Assembly (NCBI RefSeq): GCF_900187015.1 | Contig: NZ_LT906479.1 | Span: forward strand, 434,001-498,000 | Length of the DNA: 64,000 bases | Direction: 5' to 3' | DNA from: Serratia ficaria | GTDB lineage: Bacteria > Pseudomonadota > Gammaproteobacteria > Enterobacterales > Enterobacteriaceae | Part shown: piece after piece, positions 25,655 through 34,278 of the stretch | How positions within the stretch are numbered: position 1 is the first letter of the stretch | Layout: the number at the start of each line of letters is the position of its first letter | The notes under the pieces: model-generated | Told to the model about the DNA's origin: nothing | What the model saw: only the letters and a program-made list of their open reading frames with translations | Database searches by the model: none | Program-made: the position numbers and the translations under genes

Positions 25655-26335
25655 ATGTTGACGTTTAGTGAAGCACAGAAACAATTCGTCGGCCTCTTTG
25701 GCCAAACTGCACGCTACCACCATCGGTATAAGGTCTTTTCTGACTTCGTTCAGTGTGGCGCGATAGCGATGCACAATCGCTTCTGTCCAGACGAAAGACT
25801 GGAGAAACAGTATCTGACGATCATCAAGGGGTATGAACGTGAAGACGTCGAACGCCTAGCGCACTTACTTGCCCTGGTACGAATTGCACTGAATGCCCAG
25901 GCTTGTGATTTTCTAGGGATGACGTTCATGCAACTGGAGCTCGGGGATAAACACCGTGGGCAGTTTTTCACGCCCTGGAGCGTGGCATCGATGATGGCCA
26001 AGTTACAGTTCACAGGATTGAAGCAACAGTTGCAAACTCAGCCGTTTGTCACCATCAGTGAACCTGGTTGTGGTGCCGGCGGCATGATGATTGCTGCAGC
26101 GGTAGAGATGCAAACATTGGGATACGAACCTTCACAGCATATGTGGGTTTCCTGCGTTGACATCGATGTAGTGGCTGTGTCGATGGCCTATATCCAGCTG
26201 TCATCACTGGGGATACCCGGTGAAATTGTATTGGGAAACGTATTGGCCAATGAGCGCCGATTGGTGATGTACACTCCGATGCATTGGTTGGAAAAATGGC
26301 CAGTTAGAATACAGCAGTACCATTCAGGTAATTGA
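25655..26335 (+). CDS. N-6 DNA methylase-like protein lacking the catalytic motif
   Basis: 226 residues. KHRGQFFTPWSVASMMAKL and SEPGCGAGGMMIAAAVEM are the N-6 adenine methylase entry segment and S-adenosylmethionine motif I, and the acidic motif II is in VSCVDIDVVAVSMAYIQL. After VLGNVLANE, where (N/D)PP(Y/F) should occur, no such motif is visible, and the protein ends soon after. It may bind SAM and DNA without methylating, or be a specialised short family known from integrative elements. Its gene is the last of the module and is followed by a terminator. Confidence 0.75.
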   Translation: MLTFSEAQKQFVGLFGQTARYHHRYKVFSDFVQCGAIAMHNRFCPDERLEKQYLTIIKGYEREDVERLAHLLALVRIALNAQACDFLGMTFMQLELGDKHRGQFFTPWSVASMMAKLQFTGLKQQLQTQPFVTISEPGCGAGGMMIAAAVEMQTLGYEPSQHMWVSCVDIDVVAVSMAYIQLSSLGIPGEIVLGNVLANERRLVMYTPMHWLEKWPVRIQQYHSGN

Positions 26336-26339
26336 CCAA

Positions 26340-26370
26340 AACCGCCCAGTATGGGCGGTTATCTTTTAGT
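26340..26370. terminator. Intrinsic terminator between convergent operons
   Basis: AACCGCCC (26340-26347) pairs with GGGCGGTT (26353-26360), followed by ATCTTTT. It separates the methylase-like gene from the convergent histidine kinase operon. Confidence 0.75.
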
Positions 26371-26391
26371 TCTATAAATATAATGTGCGAT

Positions 26392-28104
26392 TTATAGAAT
26401 GGGCTGATTCGCAAATACGGATTCTATGGATTTTTTAATATCATTTAATCTTACTGGTTTTGTTAAAATATCCACATCTTTGATTGGGCTTTCACTGGTG
26501 TATGCACTAATGAATATAAACGGTGTGTTTTTATTTGGACCGTTATTCTGTTTGACCTCTCTGTATAAGTCATCACCAGTGATAATAGGCATCTGTAAAT
26601 CACTCAAAACAAGATCAAATGATTTCCGATATAACTTCTCCAATGCTCTTTCCGGAGATGTTGTATACTCTACTGAAAAGTCATGCTGAAGAATTGATAC
26701 TAATGACTCGCACGCCATTTCATTATCATCGATAATCAATATACTGATGCCCTTAGCTGAGAACGGTTTGTCATCAATATCGGTGATAATGTCAATTTCA
26801 GCAGGTGTTGCCAGCTCAATAGGTAATGAAACGGTAAATACAGTTCCTTTACCAACATCACTTTTTACATCAATAGTCCCATTCATGGCTTTAACAACAC
26901 CATGGACGATAGCTAACCCCATCCCGAAGCCGGGCACTTTGTTGTCGTTGCCGACTCGGACAAACGGCGAAAATATAGTGTCTATTTTATCTTTCGGGAT
27001 ACCCTGTCCCGTATCTTCGACCTTAATAATTAGTTTGGATTTTTCGTGAACAACTGCACTGACCTGCACATTACCGTTTTCTGTGTATTTGATAGCATTG
27101 GTGACAATGTTTTCAATGATTTGCATAGCCCGCGAAGGATCACTCTTTATATACACATCAGAGATGTCACCTAAACTTACAGAAACAGACTTTTTATTTA
27201 ATATCGAAATGCTTTGATCAACGGTATCTTGCACAATCTTACGTAATTTGAATGATGCTATTTTTATTTCGACGTTACCATTATCAACCTTTGCAAATTC
27301 AGCAAGGTCTTTCATCTGACGTTCCATTTTCATGGCGGCATTTTCTAAACGTTCAAAGTGATTGAATGCAGTACCGTCTTTTTTCTGGATAATCACCTCT
27401 ACAGATGAAATTATCGCCTGTAGGGAAGTTCTTAATTCATGGCCCAAAACCCCCAGGAACGCATTTTTGTTGTTGAAAGATTTTTTTTCGGATTCTAATT
27501 GGTTGTTAATGGATTTTACTTGTCGATATGAAATGAATAGCATCAGCAAGAAAAGGAAGTACAGAGTTGCAATAGGAAACTTCATAGAGTTCCCTTTGTT
27601 AAGGTAGTCTTGCTGGATGATATTTCTTTGCCTTACTTCAGCATGATCTGAAATTACAACGAGATTTTTATTGTCCTGTCCGATTAATTCAATACTTTTA
27701 AGAATGATAGAGTAATCAGGAGTCTCTTTATGTAACTCGACATCAATCTTTTCTAGATTAGAATTTATTTGTGCCACAGTATTAGCATAGCCAGCTTCTT
27801 CATATAAGTATCTGGTCGAAACACTTTTATGTAGCAGGACATTAGAGCTCGAGAACAGGAGATCAAGCTCTGTTTGTAATTCCTCTTTATCATTGTTACC
27901 CAATCGCAGCTGGCGCTCAACTTTCGCATTAAATCCTGCCAGTCTGATCGTGAATTTAGCTATTGCCCACGCATAGTTTTCTTGTGGGCCAGCCGAGTTC
28001 ATATTATGGTTTGTGGAAAAATACTGTTCATACATCCACACAAAACCACCGGTTAGAATCAAAAAACCGACGATATACTGGATTAGGATCCGTTTTAGCT
28101 TCAT
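26392..28104 (-). CDS. Hybrid sensor histidine kinase
   Basis: 570 residues. Two membrane helices (about 5-24 and 174-193) flank a periplasmic sensor domain of about 150 residues. The phospho-accepting His is H222 in FLGVLGHELRTSLQA; the ATPase boxes are NAIKYTENG, VEDTGQGIP and GFGMGLAIV. A receiver domain (about 452-565) has IDDNE, the phospho-Asp in LVLSDLQMP and Lys in LTKPV. It is last in a four-gene operon whose first gene is a response regulator, with a 4-base overlap (ATGA) with the periplasmic protein gene before it. The signal sensed is unknown. Confidence 0.9.
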   Translation of the reverse strand: MKLKRILIQYIVGFLILTGGFVWMYEQYFSTNHNMNSAGPQENYAWAIAKFTIRLAGFNAKVERQLRLGNNDKEELQTELDLLFSSSNVLLHKSVSTRYLYEEAGYANTVAQINSNLEKIDVELHKETPDYSIILKSIELIGQDNKNLVVISDHAEVRQRNIIQQDYLNKGNSMKFPIATLYFLFLLMLFISYRQVKSINNQLESEKKSFNNKNAFLGVLGHELRTSLQAIISSVEVIIQKKDGTAFNHFERLENAAMKMERQMKDLAEFAKVDNGNVEIKIASFKLRKIVQDTVDQSISILNKKSVSVSLGDISDVYIKSDPSRAMQIIENIVTNAIKYTENGNVQVSAVVHEKSKLIIKVEDTGQGIPKDKIDTIFSPFVRVGNDNKVPGFGMGLAIVHGVVKAMNGTIDVKSDVGKGTVFTVSLPIELATPAEIDIITDIDDKPFSAKGISILIIDDNEMACESLVSILQHDFSVEYTTSPERALEKLYRKSFDLVLSDLQMPIITGDDLYREVKQNNGPNKNTPFIFISAYTSESPIKDVDILTKPVRLNDIKKSIESVFANQPIL

Positions 28105-28604
28105 TTATCTATTACCGTTATGCTGTCTACTTGCCAGATATGGCGAGCCTGATACGTGGGGCTATTAAGTTTGTCGTAAAACTCATCTAAAGGGTAAATG
28201 ACGAAATAGGGACCAAAATCTCTTACTTTCAGAGGGTTCCCGTCCATTTTATTTGCAAGTAAAATATCGTATTGTTCTACATCAGAGAAAGGTATATCGA
28301 CCCAGTAGTCATTCAATGCTCTCATTCTTAACGTTTTTCCATGAGCACCGACAAGTGTCAATAAATCCTTGAATTTGACACCTTCGAAATCCACCACGTG
28401 TCCAGGCTCGGTCCAGGATGTGGTGGTTTTTATATGGGATTTTTTAAGTTTATTAAAATCATCAGCAGTTAACAGATAGCCGTCATTATTATTTTTATTT
28501 GCAATATCACCATCTATATAGAGATCGCCTATCTTTGCAAAGGCCGATGCTGAAAAAAACACAGCGACTATGAATAGTATCGATAGGGATTTTGATTTAT
28601 GCAT
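28101..28604 (-). CDS. Periplasmic molybdopterin-oxidoreductase-like sensor accessory protein
   Basis: 167 residues with a signal peptide (KSLSILFIVAVFFSASAFA, cleaved after AFA). The mature part (VDFEGVKFKDLLTLVG, LRMRALNDYWVDIPFSDV, then LKVRDFGPYFVIYPLDEF) resembles the small oxidoreductase molybdopterin-binding fold without cofactor residues. Such proteins are often next to sensor kinases and may present a ligand to them. It overlaps the preceding gene by 8 bases and the kinase gene by 4. Confidence 0.7.
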   Translation of the reverse strand: MHKSKSLSILFIVAVFFSASAFAKIGDLYIDGDIANKNNNDGYLLTADDFNKLKKSHIKTTTSWTEPGHVVDFEGVKFKDLLTLVGAHGKTLRMRALNDYWVDIPFSDVEQYDILLANKMDGNPLKVRDFGPYFVIYPLDEFYDKLNSPTYQARHIWQVDSITVIDK

Positions 28605-29583
28605 AATAAACCTCGAATTCTTTACTTATTGAATTGATTAAATTGATATCTTCACTATTATGGATCCCTACTGTTTTATCATTTCCGATATAAACAGAAT
28701 CGCAATGAGTATAGTATAGACTACGAAATTCAGGCTTCACAGTTGTAAATATACATGTAGTTGGGATGTCAAAACCAGCACCAATATGTAAGGCAGCAGA
28801 GTCACATGTGTAGAGGTGTTTGGCATGTTTTATTATAGATGCAAAGCAAGCAGTACTTTTTGATATTTCAGATATATTCGTGTAATTTTCATGCTCAACA
28901 TCACTGAACCCAAGCACTTTAATATTAAATTTGTCGCTTAAGTAAGATATTATTTTTTTATGGTACTGTTCCGGTATACTTCTTATTTTTGTACTTGCGT
29001 GAGGGCAGAAGAGTACATACTCGCCCAGGTTGATTTCAATAAGGGGGGCATCTTTTAACCATGAGTTGCTTTTGACCTCAGCAGGAGTAAAGATATGCTC
29101 GAGACCAAGATTTCTTAAAAAGAAGTCATGCATTTCCCACTTGTTAAAATCTTCCCAATACAGTTGGTTTCCAATATCTATTATTATCTCTGCTTCTGTC
29201 GCTTTGGTAATATCAAATGGCATGAAGTGGATTTCATTTATTATGTTCTTTGTGAGCGTGTAAATTTCATTGACGTAATTATGGCAGTTCTCTGGACGAA
29301 TGACTCTAATGACGATGTTGGGATTTATTTTTTTTATTGCATGTAGTGCAGATATACCGACTACTGAATCTCCCAGGGTCACCCCTAATCCATTGATGAC
29401 AGTCAAGCTTTTAACTTTTGAGTAGTCTACGGAAATTTTATTGATTGCGTTATTATGAATAATAGCGTTACTCAATGGGGATATTTCCCCGCCGGGTTCT
29501 TCTTTACTTACCCCATAGGGTGAAACGATGTATCTTCCATCAAGTAAGAGACTGCCTGTATATGTTAATAAAGTATTATTCAT
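28597..29583 (-). CDS. Glycosyltransferase family 9-like protein
   Basis: 328 residues. LTVINGLGVTLGDSVVGISA at the N-terminal domain, the phosphate-binding YVLFCPHASTKIRSIP, and YTCDSAALHIGAGFDIPTTC near the C-terminus are the pattern of ADP-heptose:LPS heptosyltransferase-like (GT9) enzymes. No other sugar-polymer gene is nearby. Being sandwiched between a response regulator and a periplasmic sensor partner, it may modify a surface or protein target under control of this system (inference). Confidence 0.7.
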   Translation of the reverse strand: MNNTLLTYTGSLLLDGRYIVSPYGVSKEEPGGEISPLSNAIIHNNAINKISVDYSKVKSLTVINGLGVTLGDSVVGISALHAIKKINPNIVIRVIRPENCHNYVNEIYTLTKNIINEIHFMPFDITKATEAEIIIDIGNQLYWEDFNKWEMHDFFLRNLGLEHIFTPAEVKSNSWLKDAPLIEINLGEYVLFCPHASTKIRSIPEQYHKKIISYLSDKFNIKVLGFSDVEHENYTNISEISKSTACFASIIKHAKHLYTCDSAALHIGAGFDIPTTCIFTTVKPEFRSLYYTHCDSVYIGNDKTVGIHNSEDINLINSISKEFEVYYA

Positions 29584-29589
29584 AATGAT

Positions 29590-30423
29590 TCACTTGGGGA
29601 AGTGTTTATCAATAATTGATTTTATCACACTGGCTTTGATCGGCTTTTCATGGGGGCCAGTGATATCATAGTCATTTATTGCACTTGCTATTTCTCTGTC
29701 TACTATGCCAGATAGCTGTCCGGTAAGAACCAGAACCATTGCATTTTTATTTTCTGACTTTCTTATTTCTTTGATTGTGTTAAAAACAGTTTTCGTCCCA
29801 ACAACCCAATCCAGAATATAGGCGTCATAAGGGCTGCGTTTCAAGCTCTCCTCTAAGGATTCAATGTTATAGAACGAATCTACTATGTACTGACCATGAC
29901 CAATTATTTCCTGTAGACTATCAACAATGTTTTTGTCGTCATCAAGAATTGCAATTCTATGTTTTTTTACATTATGTTTTTGTGGATATAGTTGAATTAT
30001 TTCAATGTTTCGTTTTGACTCAAATAAAACCTCATCTTTTATATCATCGGTGTGAAAAACAACCCATTCATCATTGATTTTTAAGGCTGAATATTCCGTT
30101 GGTTCATTACTGTTTGCAGTTGATAAGTAGATTTTGCATTTAATATTAGCTTTTCCATCATGCCATGTAGCAGTATGAACCTCATTAACTGAATAGTTAA
30201 ATATGTCGAAAAAATCGCTCATCTTCATATCAATGGAATCGATCACTTTTACCAGCTGTGATACTTCCCAGTTCGATGCGCCGGTCATCTTCTTTTGTGC
30301 TGCAGCTGTTGTGATATCCAGTACACGGCTGGTGTGGCTGATATGCTTCTGCTTTGGTATACCCTTCATCGCTAGCGCTTTTGCAATGATCTCCCCCAGG
30401 GCAGTTTTATTGTTGATATCCAT
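29590..30423 (-). CDS. Response regulator with N-terminal helix-turn-helix
   Basis: 277 residues in unusual order. The first 70 residues look like a BetR/lambda-repressor-like helix-turn-helix (LGEIIAKALAMKGI ... AAAQKKMTGASNWEVSQLV). A middle stretch of about 80 residues of beta character follows, then a C-terminal receiver domain (IAILDDDKN, phospho-Asp in AYILDWVVG, LTG, HEKPIK). Most response regulators have the receiver first. AAGG lies six bases before the start. It heads an operon with the GT9-like, periplasmic and kinase genes. Confidence 0.82.
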   Translation of the reverse strand: MDINNKTALGEIIAKALAMKGIPKQKHISHTSRVLDITTAAAQKKMTGASNWEVSQLVKVIDSIDMKMSDFFDIFNYSVNEVHTATWHDGKANIKCKIYLSTANSNEPTEYSALKINDEWVVFHTDDIKDEVLFESKRNIEIIQLYPQKHNVKKHRIAILDDDKNIVDSLQEIIGHGQYIVDSFYNIESLEESLKRSPYDAYILDWVVGTKTVFNTIKEIRKSENKNAMVLVLTGQLSGIVDREIASAINDYDITGPHEKPIKASVIKSIIDKHFPK

Positions 30424-30589
30424 CTCCCACCTTCGTTCAATTTCAGTTTAAAAATCAGCCACAACTTTACACTCAAAGTTGTGTTTTTCAAAGAAAACGC
30501 CATTTACTGTGTCGCAAAGCGATATTTAAAGTCATAAAAGTATCAATTATGTTGACGTGCACTAATGTTAGTTGTTAAAAAGATGCCTG

Positions 30590-31055
30590 AGTGTGGGGGC
30601 CAGCGCTGCTGAACTGAAGTTTCTGAGCGTTATGCTTATCGCTTTTCGGATGAGCATAACGCTCAGGTGAAGCTACAGCGCACAACACCAGAGAAAGCGC
30701 CAACTCAACGTGGGGGATTACTCCCTACATTGAGACGGATGCGCAATAACAGTGAGGGTGTGCTTTCACAAGTAATGAATGCTTGTGAATGGCTAAAGCA
30801 CCCCGAAATAAATTCACCTGAACCTTGTAGTCTTTGCACCAGGGAAACCTGAAATTTAGCTTTGGGATTGTCTTCGGAAGTATCGAGACATCCCATGGTT
30901 TTGACTTAACAGACTCCAGCAATGCGGGGTTGATAACTGTCTATCAACCTGAAAACGGCTTACCACAGGAAACCTTTTCAACTGGGAAAAGGATTTCCTG
31001 TGGTGATTGCCGTATTGACCTGCGCAGCATAAGCGCCGGTCAAGTTTTACGGAGT
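30590..31055 (+). ncRNA. Structured noncoding block upstream of the helicase gene
   Basis: Strong hairpins follow one another. CTGAGCGTTATGCT (30623-30636) pairs perfectly with AGCATAACGCTCAG (30653-30666). GGGAT and GTC pair with GAC and ATCCC near 30,865-30,893. CCACAGGAAA and CCTTTTC pair with GAAAAGG and TTTCCTGTGG at about 30,963-31,002. TTGACC pairs with GGTCAA around 31,015-31,045 with an inner GCGC/GCGC. Short frames on both strands lack ribosome sites. It may be a leader of the helicase operon or a free RNA. Confidence 0.5.
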
Positions 31056-31062
31056 TCTGCTG

Positions 31063-32508
31063 ATGTCTTATTGTGATACACCTGAACAGGCCGCCATCAT
31101 CGGTTGGTCTGGAAGAAAACTGGTGGTTAGGGCTTTTGCCGGCACTGGAAAAACGTCCACACTGGTGCGGTTCGCGTTAGCAAATCCGAACAGCAGGATG
31201 CTCTATCTTGCTTATAACCGGGCTGTCAGGGACGAAGCAGAGCAAAAATTCCCATTCAATGTGGAATGTAAAACCTCCCATCAACTGGCCTGGCCCAACT
31301 TCGGACGGCACTATCAACAACGGTTGACAGGCAATCTGCGGATCACCGACGTTGCCCGTCAACTCAATACGCGTCACTGGCCTTTGGCTCGCGTGGCCAC
31401 CATCACCCTCAATGCTTTTCTCTGCAGTGCAGATACCCAGTTTGGCACGCAACACCTGCCTGATGAGAACGTGCGCAGCGGGTTGTCATCTGAAAAAATT
31501 CTGGCGGCCGCGCAGTTGCTCTGGCGCGAATCAGCTCGTCAGGACGGCGTATTCCCTGTCACCCATGATGTTTACCTCAAACTGTATCAGCTCTCCGAGC
31601 CAGATCTCGCCAAACGCTGGCAGACCGTACTGTTTGATGAGGGGCAAGACGCCAATCCAGTCACGCAAGCCCTGGTGCTGTCCCAGCGCTGTAATGTGGT
31701 CATGGTCGGTGATCGCCATCAACAAATTTACCGGTTCCGCGGGGCGGAGAATGCGCTCGACGCTGAGCAACTGGCAGATGCTCAGCAGCTGTGTCTGACA
31801 CACAGCTTCCGGTTTGGCCCTGGAGTGGCCAGGGTGGCGAATATGCTGCTTAAACGCCAGGGGGAAACACTGCCCCTGGTCGGGAACGGCGGTGAAGACA
31901 ACGTCGTGACGAGCTTGCCGGAACAGGACAAATCAACACACATTGCTGTACTCAGTCGGACTGTCGCTGGCGTGATTGGTAGGGCGCTTGAAGCCAGTCT
32001 TGCGGGCAAAAAAGTGTATTGGGTTGGCGGTATTGCCGGCTACAAAACAGAGGAGCTTGAGGATTTGTACTGGTTTTCGGCTGATATGCCTGAACGAATG
32101 CAATCCCCGTTGCTGGCGCGAGAATACCGTAATTTTGAGGAATTTGAGTCGGTGGCCAGGGCAACCAAAGACGCTGAAATGAACCAGGGTCTTCGATTAC
32201 TCGACCAGTACTTCCCGCTGCCACAAAAGCTGCAGGTCATGCGTGAGCATGCGGTCACAGATGAAAGCCAGGCGCAGGTGACCGTTTCGACAGCACATCG
32301 CAGCAAAGGCCTGGAGTGGCCTGTAGTGATGTTGAACGATGACTTTGCGGATATCACCGACCCCCTGATGGTTGACAGCGAACGTACTGATGAAGCGAAT
32401 CTGCTGTATGTCGCTGTTACCCGGGCTCAGCAAACATTGGTACTGAATGATTTACTGCAGGTGTTGATGGACGGCGAAGGAGATATCGCTGGAGGCCCTG
32501 CATGCTGA
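31063..32508 (+). CDS. UvrD/Rep-like superfamily I helicase
   Basis: 481 residues, shorter than UvrD (about 720). Walker A is AFAGTGKTSTLVRFAL, followed by MLYLAYNRAVRDEAE, the DEGQDANPV motif II, VMVGDRHQQIYRFRGAEN (motif III) and the C-terminal VSTAHRSKGLEWPVVML and LLYVAVTRAQQTLVL (motifs V and VI). It is therefore a complete but compact 3'-5' DNA helicase. Its stop overlaps the start of the TraI_2-family gene. It probably serves element DNA processing or replication. Confidence 0.88.
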   Translation: MSYCDTPEQAAIIGWSGRKLVVRAFAGTGKTSTLVRFALANPNSRMLYLAYNRAVRDEAEQKFPFNVECKTSHQLAWPNFGRHYQQRLTGNLRITDVARQLNTRHWPLARVATITLNAFLCSADTQFGTQHLPDENVRSGLSSEKILAAAQLLWRESARQDGVFPVTHDVYLKLYQLSEPDLAKRWQTVLFDEGQDANPVTQALVLSQRCNVVMVGDRHQQIYRFRGAENALDAEQLADAQQLCLTHSFRFGPGVARVANMLLKRQGETLPLVGNGGEDNVVTSLPEQDKSTHIAVLSRTVAGVIGRALEASLAGKKVYWVGGIAGYKTEELEDLYWFSADMPERMQSPLLAREYRNFEEFESVARATKDAEMNQGLRLLDQYFPLPQKLQVMREHAVTDESQAQVTVSTAHRSKGLEWPVVMLNDDFADITDPLMVDSERTDEANLLYVAVTRAQQTLVLNDLLQVLMDGEGDIAGGPAC

Positions 32509-34211
32509 AGGCCATCAAAGAGCTGCTGGTTGGGACCCGGGATATGCCGGTAAAGCCAACAGCAAGCTCTTCAGGCTCAAAAGGACCTGCTGGTTACTAT
32601 ATGACAGTATCCGCAGAACAGCTGTTGAGCACGGCATCGCGTAAGCAGTGTTTACAGCAGTTATGGGAAAATTGTGCGCTTCCCAAAGACCTTTATGAAC
32701 AATTCTATTTGCAACCACTGAAGCAGCTCATTGCGTTGATGCAGGTGCTGCCGGCAGCACCGCAGGGTGAGTATGCCAGGGAAGGGGGATTGGTTGATGT
32801 CACTCTTCAGACGACGACGTATGCGGTGCGTCTGGCCAAAGGGCATATGCTTCCGCCAGGTGCCGCGCCCGAAGAACAATCAGCCCAGAATGTACAGTGG
32901 AATGTCGTGGTGTTTTACGCTGCGCTATGGCACTACCTGCCGCTGTTGAGCCAGTTGCAGGGGGAACTCCAAAGTGGACGAGCCTGGTTACCCGGTTTGA
33001 CGGTGCCGGGTGCTCCCTACCGTTTTCGTTTCGGTGCGAGCCCGTCAGCCCCGACATTGGCGACGAGTCAAAGTGCGTTGATTGCGGCACGGCTTCTGCC
33101 TGCTGAAGTCATCGACTGGTTATCAACACTGCCGACAGCTACACACACGTTGATGACGATTGCGTCCCGACAGCCCAGCGCATTACCGGTAATCGACGAC
33201 ATTATCCAGGACGCGGTCAAACTGGCGCGCGGCGATAGCCTGGCCGTATCTTTCTCGCCGGCGTCCATCTCCAGCACATTGACCGTTCCTTTACAGTCGG
33301 TGGCCCCGACTACAGAAAATATCCCCTCTTCAGCGCCCGAAGTTGATTTGCAAAGTGCAGTCAGCGACACCCACTCACCGCTCATCGAGGGGCAACAGCC
33401 AGCAGAGACATTAACTCAAACCGAAGAAAATGCAGCGTCAGCAACGGAGGTGTTACTCAGCTCGGCCCTGGACACGCCGGTCAACGATAGGCCTTTGGCT
33501 GAGATGATCCTCGTGCCTGAAACGGCGGTTGGTGCGGAAGAGGATATGCAGGCCCTATTGTCATTATTGTCGGTTGAGGTGTCTGCTCCGGTGAATCAGA
33601 CAGAACAGGAGTTCGGGGACGCCCCTCACGAAGATGAAGGCCCTATGCCTGTCGATAGTCCTGCGTTTACAGCTGAAATGACTCAGGTAGTTGAGGCTGC
33701 CGAAATAAACCAGGAGTCAGACGACATCAATAATATCGCTCCCGAAGCGGCATTTTCAACAACCGAAGTCTGCTTCCCTCAAACTACTGACCCTGCTCCC
33801 TCGCAATCACAAAAACTGGGTATTGAAGGCGATGGAGCCACAACTCCCGGAGAAGCCTTTTGGTATTGGTTAACCGAGGGGCTCAATTCTAATGAGATCC
33901 CCATTAACTCCGTCGGTGCGCGGGTTCATCTTGTTTCTGGCTTTGTTTTTATCACGGTCCCTGGGATTTTTTATTTGTACCTGAAACAAGCTGGTCTGGA
34001 TGGCTCTCAACGAGAATCCCTTCAGGAAGATTTTGAACGCCTAGAGAAACATCGCCGGGTAAAGGGTAAAAGATTTTATTTTGCACACCTGTATGAAACA
34101 TCAGAGCGCACAGGTGCGTTTAAACGAACCAAAGGATATCTCGTTAAAGCAAGTTTGCTCTATCGGGGTAAAAGCGTACCTGCCGACAGTCCGGTACTGG
34201 TGATCCCTTGA
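32502..34211 (+). CDS. TraI_2-family relaxase-like protein with altered metal site
   Basis: 569 residues. The N-terminal domain (about 25-240) and the C-terminal domain (about 445-569, GEAFWYWLTEGLNSNEIP through the end) match the TraI_2 and TraI_2_C domains of PFGI-1 class MOBH relaxases, with a Pro/Ser/Glu-rich linker between. In the family the N-terminal part carries a His pair before GG, a His after it, and a HD motif (LLHDIGK-like). Here these positions read YAREGGLVDVTLQ (91-103) and ALWHYLPL (141-148), so the metal ligands look lost. GGAGG lies six bases before the ATG, which overlaps the helicase stop. Confidence 0.8.
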   Translation: MLKAIKELLVGTRDMPVKPTASSSGSKGPAGYYMTVSAEQLLSTASRKQCLQQLWENCALPKDLYEQFYLQPLKQLIALMQVLPAAPQGEYAREGGLVDVTLQTTTYAVRLAKGHMLPPGAAPEEQSAQNVQWNVVVFYAALWHYLPLLSQLQGELQSGRAWLPGLTVPGAPYRFRFGASPSAPTLATSQSALIAARLLPAEVIDWLSTLPTATHTLMTIASRQPSALPVIDDIIQDAVKLARGDSLAVSFSPASISSTLTVPLQSVAPTTENIPSSAPEVDLQSAVSDTHSPLIEGQQPAETLTQTEENAASATEVLLSSALDTPVNDRPLAEMILVPETAVGAEEDMQALLSLLSVEVSAPVNQTEQEFGDAPHEDEGPMPVDSPAFTAEMTQVVEAAEINQESDDINNIAPEAAFSTTEVCFPQTTDPAPSQSQKLGIEGDGATTPGEAFWYWLTEGLNSNEIPINSVGARVHLVSGFVFITVPGIFYLYLKQAGLDGSQRESLQEDFERLEKHRRVKGKRFYFAHLYETSERTGAFKRTKGYLVKASLLYRGKSVPADSPVLVIP

Positions 34212-34278
34212 TAGGGATTAATCGTGTTTTGTGATCACAGAATGTTCGCAAGGCTTCTATTTAAACTAGGGGGATATC

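Noticed and set aside
17038..31062. CRISPR array
   Set aside because: The repeated hairpins differ in sequence, are not regularly spaced with unique spacers, and no cas genes are present.
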